This document shows positions 6,573 to 9,260 of a stretch of DNA of 9,260 nucleotides, in pieces. Positions within the stretch are counted from its first letter, which is position 1. Each line of letters opens with the position of its first letter. The notes below the pieces were generated by a model. It saw only the letters and a program-made list of their open reading frames with translations. It ran no database searches and had not been told where the DNA came from. The DNA comes from Akkermansia muciniphila (GTDB lineage Bacteria > Verrucomicrobiota > Verrucomicrobiia > Verrucomicrobiales > Akkermansiaceae). The position numbers and the translations under genes are program-made. The DNA lies in assembly GCA_945870545.1 (NCBI GenBank), contig CAMBTF010000046.1:1-9260 (forward strand), written 5' to 3'.

Positions 6573-6934
6573 TCAGCCTCTTTTCGTGAGTTGGGCTTTC
6601 ATGTTACCTAAAAGTTTCTCCAAGGCGGGGATAGCCACGCCTGCGGCCTTCGCACGGCGCATCGGCTCCTCCCAGATCGGGACGAGTTCCAGCTCGCGAC
6701 CTTCCGTGAAATCGATCATTGTGGAAGGCCGGTAAGCTCCCATCGGGCGGGTGCGTTTGCTGTTCGTTTCCAGCAGCGCTCCGTCGAGCGGTATGTCCTG
6801 CGCCCGCGCCGCCGCCACCACTTCCCACATTATTTCCCGGATCGTTTTTCGGTCTCCGGATCGGAAAGGAGCACATCGGTCGTCACCCCGCCCTCGGCCA
6901 CTGACAGACCGTTGAAAGGGATGTTCCAGAGAAG
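6573..6934 (-). pseudogene. panE: C-terminal remnant of ketopantoate reductase (PanE/ApbA), frameshifted
   Basis: Ketopantoate reductase makes pantoate for pantothenate and CoA. Here only the C-terminal domain is recognisable, in two frames. The first piece (about 6934 down to the A tract) reads LLWNIPFNGLSVAEGG and then VTTDVLLSDPETEK. The second, down to the TGA at 6573, reads TIREIMWEVVAAARAQ, then RTRPMGAYRPSTMIDF, EGRELELVPIWEEP and AIPALEKLL. They join at a run of five A on the coding strand (T run at 6845-6849); one added A would restore GAA AAA ACG. In the first frame a TGA lies immediately upstream of the homology (6935-6937), and the NAD(P)-binding N-terminal domain is missing, so about two thirds of a roughly 300-residue enzyme is gone. 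An open frame of 123 codons starting near 6944 covers the second piece, but its first 34 or so residues are out-of-frame sequence. It converges on the lipoprotein gene with 9 bp between stops. Confidence 0.87.
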
Positions 6935-7087
6935 TCAGATTCAAGGCTGTGATATGGGTGCTATTGCGTGAATGAAAGGCGGGCTTTCATTTTCAGTGGC
7001 GGATGGGAGTGTGAAACATGCGAGAGGAAGGAGGTGGATTAGGCCGTGGATATGGCGCCGGGTTCGCATGATTTTCGTGAGTAGTTC
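6935..7087. other. Non-coding spacer with a small hairpin, between panE remnant and ABC ATPase
   Basis: No protein homology is visible on either strand in these 153 bp, although this is where the missing part of panE would be expected. A perfect 8-bp inverted repeat, AATGAAAG (6971-6978) with CTTTCATT (6984-6991), surrounds a 5-base loop. It lies about 100 bp past the ABC ATPase stop. There is no proper T run, so I rate it a weak terminator candidate at best. Confidence 0.5.
6971..6991 (-). terminator. Weak hairpin downstream of the ABC ATPase gene
   Basis: A perfect 8-bp stem with a 5-base loop, AATGAAAG/CTTTCATT. On the minus strand it is followed by CACGCAATAG rather than a T run. It may mark the 3' end of the ppi-gntK-ABC transcript, but the low GC content of the stem and the lack of a T tract leave this uncertain. 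Confidence 0.3.
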
Positions 7088-8062
7088 TCAGCTCGCCAGG
7101 CAGCCCGGGCAATTCTGTGCAAAATGTCCCGGCAGGATCTCGGCGAGCTCTGGCGCGTGATCGGTGAGGCAGAGTTTCGCGTCGCCTATGAGGTTGCGGG
7201 GCTGGAAGGCGCAGCCTTTGGGCGGCTGGGTGAGGTTCGGCGGTAGGCCGGGGATGGTGATGAGCGGCTGACCCTTTGGCTGGGCTGCGGGAATCGATTT
7301 CAAAAGCGAACGCGTGTAGGCGTGCAGCGGCTTGCTGAAAAGGTCAGCACGCGCGGCACTCTCCACGATGCGTCCCGCATACATCACGTTAATCGTGTCG
7401 CACATTTCCGAGACCACCGCGAGATCGTGGGTGATGAAAATTACCGCCGTGCCAAGGTCGCGCTGGCGGTCGCGGATGAGATCGAGCACCTGCTTCTGCA
7501 CGGTGACATCGAGAGCGGTGGTCGGCTCGTCGCAAATGAGCAGCTCGGGCTTCGTGATGAGTGCCATGGCGATCATCACCCGCTGCCGCATCCCGCCGGA
7601 AAACTCGTGGGGGTAGGAATTGATCCGTTGCTCAGGATTGGGGATGCCCACCTCGGCGAGCGCGTCGATGGCGCGGGTGAGAGCCTCTTTACCGCGCAGG
7701 TTCTCGTGCAGCTCCAACGGCTCGGTGAGCTGCTCGCGGATGCGCATGAAGGGGTTCAGCGAGGTCATTGGATCCTGGAAAATCATCGAGATCCGCTTGC
7801 CTCGGATTTTCAGCAGCTCCTTTTCCGGCGCTTTCAGGAGATCGATGCCGCCGAACATCGCTGTCCCGCGTTCAATCCTCCCGGGAGGCATGGGCAGCAG
7901 CCCGAGCAGCGAGTAGCAGGTGACGGATTTTCCCGAACCCGACTCGCCGACGATTCCCAGCGTCTTGCCTTTCTCTAGGGAGAACGAAACGTCCTCCACC
8001 GCGTGGACGATCCCGTTGCGGGTGTGGAAACGAGTGGTGAGATTCTTTACGTCAAGGAACAC
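7088..8062 (-). CDS. Oligopeptide/dipeptide ABC transporter ATP-binding protein (OppD/DppD type)
   Basis: The ATPase subunit of a peptide-type ABC importer; it would sit on the cytoplasmic face and power permeases such as OppB/OppC. Numbered from the GTG at 8062 (324 residues), the motifs are Walker A GESGSGKS (39-46), Q-loop Q96 in MIFQDPMTSLNP, signature FSGGMRQR (154-161), Walker B LLICDEP (174-180) and H-loop H212 in FITHDLAV. The C-terminal oligopeptide-transporter extension is present, ending GCAFQPRN and three further cysteines. Family members usually have GCxFxPRC; here the second cysteine is Asn (N290). GTG 8062 gives MFLDVKNLTTRF, matching the family start, with AGGG 8 bases upstream. 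A TTG at 8083 would add seven residues and also has a GAGG upstream. No permease, OppF or binding protein lies in the window. The gene follows gntK by about 31 bp. Confidence 0.93.
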   Translation of the reverse strand: MFLDVKNLTTRFHTRNGIVHAVEDVSFSLEKGKTLGIVGESGSGKSVTCYSLLGLLPMPPGRIERGTAMFGGIDLLKAPEKELLKIRGKRISMIFQDPMTSLNPFMRIREQLTEPLELHENLRGKEALTRAIDALAEVGIPNPEQRINSYPHEFSGGMRQRVMIAMALITKPELLICDEPTTALDVTVQKQVLDLIRDRQRDLGTAVIFITHDLAVVSEMCDTINVMYAGRIVESAARADLFSKPLHAYTRSLLKSIPAAQPKGQPLITIPGLPPNLTQPPKGCAFQPRNLIGDAKLCLTDHAPELAEILPGHFAQNCPGCLAS

Positions 8063-8093
8063 GCAGGAAACCCTAAATTTCAAACCTTAAACC

Positions 8094-8600
8094 TCAAGGA
8101 AGAAGCGTGGCATCGACGATCAGATCAACGATCTCATCGGCTGAAAATGTGGCTGTCACATGAAACGCCTCGGCAGGCGAGGGGACTTCCAGCGCCTCCA
8201 ATTGGCTCGCGAGCATTTCCGGTTTCATGTAATGCCCCGCCCGCGCCGCCATCCGCCCCGTGAGGGTAGCGGGATCGCAATCGAGAAATACAGCATTGAT
8301 GCCGGCTTCGCCGATGCCGAGGGTTTTTCGGTAGGAAGCTTTTAGCGCGGAGCAGGCGAGAACCGCCGGATCTCCGGAAAGCGCCGGATCGATCACCTCC
8401 TTCCTAAGCCTCATCAGCCAAGGCTCCCGGTCACTGTCATCCAGCGCGATGCCGCCCGCCATCTTCGCGATGTTCGCGGGCGGGTGGAAATCATCCGCGT
8501 CGTGAAACGGCCAGCCCAACCGCTCGGCGAGAAGCGTTCCAACGGTGGTCTTACCAGCTGCGGCGACACCCATCAGAACGATCACACGCGGAGCGCTCAT
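8094..8600 (-). CDS. gntK: Gluconokinase (GntK/IdnK family)
   Basis: A 168-residue cytoplasmic kinase that phosphorylates D-gluconate to 6-phosphogluconate, feeding the pentose phosphate or Entner-Doudoroff route. The P-loop is GVAAAGKT (residues 11-18). It is followed by the family motif FHDADDFHPPANIAKMAGG (about 32-50), LDDSDREPWL (53-62), LACSALKASYR (81-91) and a C-terminal HYMKPEMLASQLEALEVP (123-140), all typical of the gluconate kinase group rather than shikimate kinase. Length is usual. ATG at 8600 has no Shine-Dalgarno. It begins 23 bp after the cyclophilin stop and is followed by the ABC ATPase, so the three are probably one transcript. No gluconate permease, edd or eda is present, so the substrate source cannot be read from context. 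Confidence 0.94.
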   Translation of the reverse strand: MSAPRVIVLMGVAAAGKTTVGTLLAERLGWPFHDADDFHPPANIAKMAGGIALDDSDREPWLMRLRKEVIDPALSGDPAVLACSALKASYRKTLGIGEAGINAVFLDCDPATLTGRMAARAGHYMKPEMLASQLEALEVPSPAEAFHVTATFSADEIVDLIVDATLLP

Positions 8601-8623
8601 TGCATTTCAAACGTGCGATTGAA

Positions 8624-9169
8624 TCAGGCTTTGTCCAAGATCGAGTTCCAGTGCTCGACGTGGTCTTTCTGATCCGCGAGGAGGTCAGTAAGATCGTCGT
8701 GGATGGTAATCGAGGTGATCTTATCGCCGACTCCGTTGAACTTGCAGCCCCGTTCTCCCGTATTGTTTTTTCCGGTAACTTTATCCACAACGTGCAGACC
8801 ATCAGTGACTTGCCCAAAAACAGAGTGGCGGTTGTCGAGGAATGGCGTGGCGGTAGTGGTGATGAAGAACTGGGAGCCATTCGTGCCGGGGCCGGCATTC
8901 GCCATAGAGAAAACGCCGGGGCTGCGGTGGCGCAGCTCGGGGTGGAATTCGTCGGCGAACTTATAGCCCGGGCCGCCGCGACCGGTCTCGGTCGGGTCAC
9001 CGCCCTGGAGCATGAAGCCCTCGATGACGCGGTGGAAGGCGATACCATCGTAGTAGCCGCGCTGGGCGAGATTTAGGAAATTCGCCGAGGTCAGGGGCAC
9101 CTTGGAGGCGTAGATCGTAGCGGCGATGTCGCCGGCGGTGGTGTGGAGTGTGATTTTGATGTCGTTCAT
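8624..9169 (-). CDS. Cyclophilin-type peptidyl-prolyl cis-trans isomerase
   Basis: A 181-residue cyclophilin that speeds cis-trans isomerisation of prolyl bonds during folding. Active-site elements are all visible: [16 protein letters not shown] (residues 45-60, R47 catalytic), [13 protein letters not shown] (63-75), [17 protein letters not shown] (88-104) and [12 protein letters not shown] (110-121, H115). The position of the cyclosporin-contact Trp of human CypA is Phe110, as in many bacterial, cyclosporin-insensitive forms. There is no signal peptide, so it is the cytoplasmic (PpiB-like) type. A tail of about 27 acidic residues follows the core. The start is ATG at 9169 without a Shine-Dalgarno. 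It is the first gene of the minus-strand group with gntK and the ABC ATPase; I leave the symbol blank because ppiA/ppiB naming is ambiguous here. Confidence 0.95.
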   Translation of the reverse strand: MNDIKITLHTTAGDIAATIYASKVPLTSANFLNLAQRGYYDGIAFHRVIEGFMLQGGDPTETGRGGPGYKFADEFHPELRHRSPGVFSMANAGPGTNGSQFFITTTATPFLDNRHSVFGQVTDGLHVVDKVTGKNNTGERGCKFNGVGDKITSITIHDDLTDLLADQKDHVEHWNSILDKA

Positions 9170-9210
9170 AGAGTGTTCTGATTTCGGTGGTCTATAGGAA
9201 ATTGTCTAAC

Positions 9211-9240
9211 CACAAATGGACGCAGTTTCACGCAGATGAA
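9211..9240. repeat. Three tandem 10-bp units of an interspersed repeat (CACAAATGGA type)
   Basis: The units CACAAATGGA, CGCAGTTTCA and CGCAGATGAA sit upstream of the cyclophilin gene, preceded by AAC. The pattern (A)CCACnnATnnACnCAGATnnACnCAGATnAA is one I recall from memory as a short repeat spread between genes of many environmental bacteria. Only three units are visible and the window ends 20 bp later, so the array may be longer or may recur beyond the edge. Confidence 0.6.
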
Positions 9241-9260
9241 AGAGAAGAATTGAAAAAATA

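Noticed and set aside
7322..7978. Plus-strand open frame of 218 codons across the ABC ATPase gene
   Set aside because: It is the shadow of the minus-strand gene, which carries complete Walker A, signature and Walker B motifs.
8600..9076. Plus-strand open frame of 158 codons across the cyclophilin gene
   Set aside because: The minus strand encodes an intact cyclophilin core; the plus-strand translation shows no recognisable domain.
9191..9208. TATAGA-like -10 element upstream of the cyclophilin gene on the minus strand
   Set aside because: The nearest TTG-type -35 is only about 13 bp away, so the spacing does not fit a standard promoter.

Overview
The window is about 9.3 kb of fairly GC-rich bacterial chromosome and reads mostly as ordinary core and accessory genes. 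The best guess at a source is the Verrucomicrobia or a close relative in the PVC group. This rests on recall of protein flavour: a DUF6600 Trp-rich lipoprotein with a Pro/Gln tail, a YdjM-type hydrolase, short interspersed tandem repeats between genes, and almost no Shine-Dalgarno sequences. No marker gene in the window proves it.

Layout. Positions 66-2107 (minus strand) hold an unrecognised membrane-anchored protein followed closely by a YdjM/DUF457 membrane hydrolase, probably one transcript. A strong hairpin terminator at 2162-2196 separates them from rplS (ribosomal protein L19, minus). Upstream of rplS lies a spacer with four 8-bp tandem repeats, then hisI (histidine biosynthesis, minus). 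hisI diverges from a winged-helix regulator (3385-4107, plus) that resembles the COG2345/SufR family but lacks the family's C-terminal cysteines. The regulator is followed 80 bp later by a large repeat-rich lipoprotein (4188-6563, plus) with a coiled coil, a DUF6600 Trp-rich domain, a Pro-rich linker with repeats and a Gln/Arg/Glu-rich tail. Converging on it is the broken C-terminal third of a ketopantoate reductase gene (6573-6934, minus), with a one-base frameshift in an A tract. Last comes a tight minus-strand group transcribed from the right edge: a cyclophilin peptidyl-prolyl isomerase, a gluconokinase, and an OppD/DppD-type peptide ABC transporter ATPase that has no permease or partner ATPase nearby. 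The right edge holds three 10-bp units of a second interspersed repeat type.

The genes do not form one pathway. The links that can be argued are the minus-strand pair 66-2107, the regulator plus lipoprotein pair, and the ppi-gntK-ABC cluster. I did not find a defence system, CRISPR array, transposase, tRNA, rRNA or prophage. The points most worth a second look are the decayed panE fragment, the cysteine-less SufR-like regulator next to the DUF6600 lipoprotein, the in-frame repeat arrays of that lipoprotein, and the two classes of short intergenic repeats.
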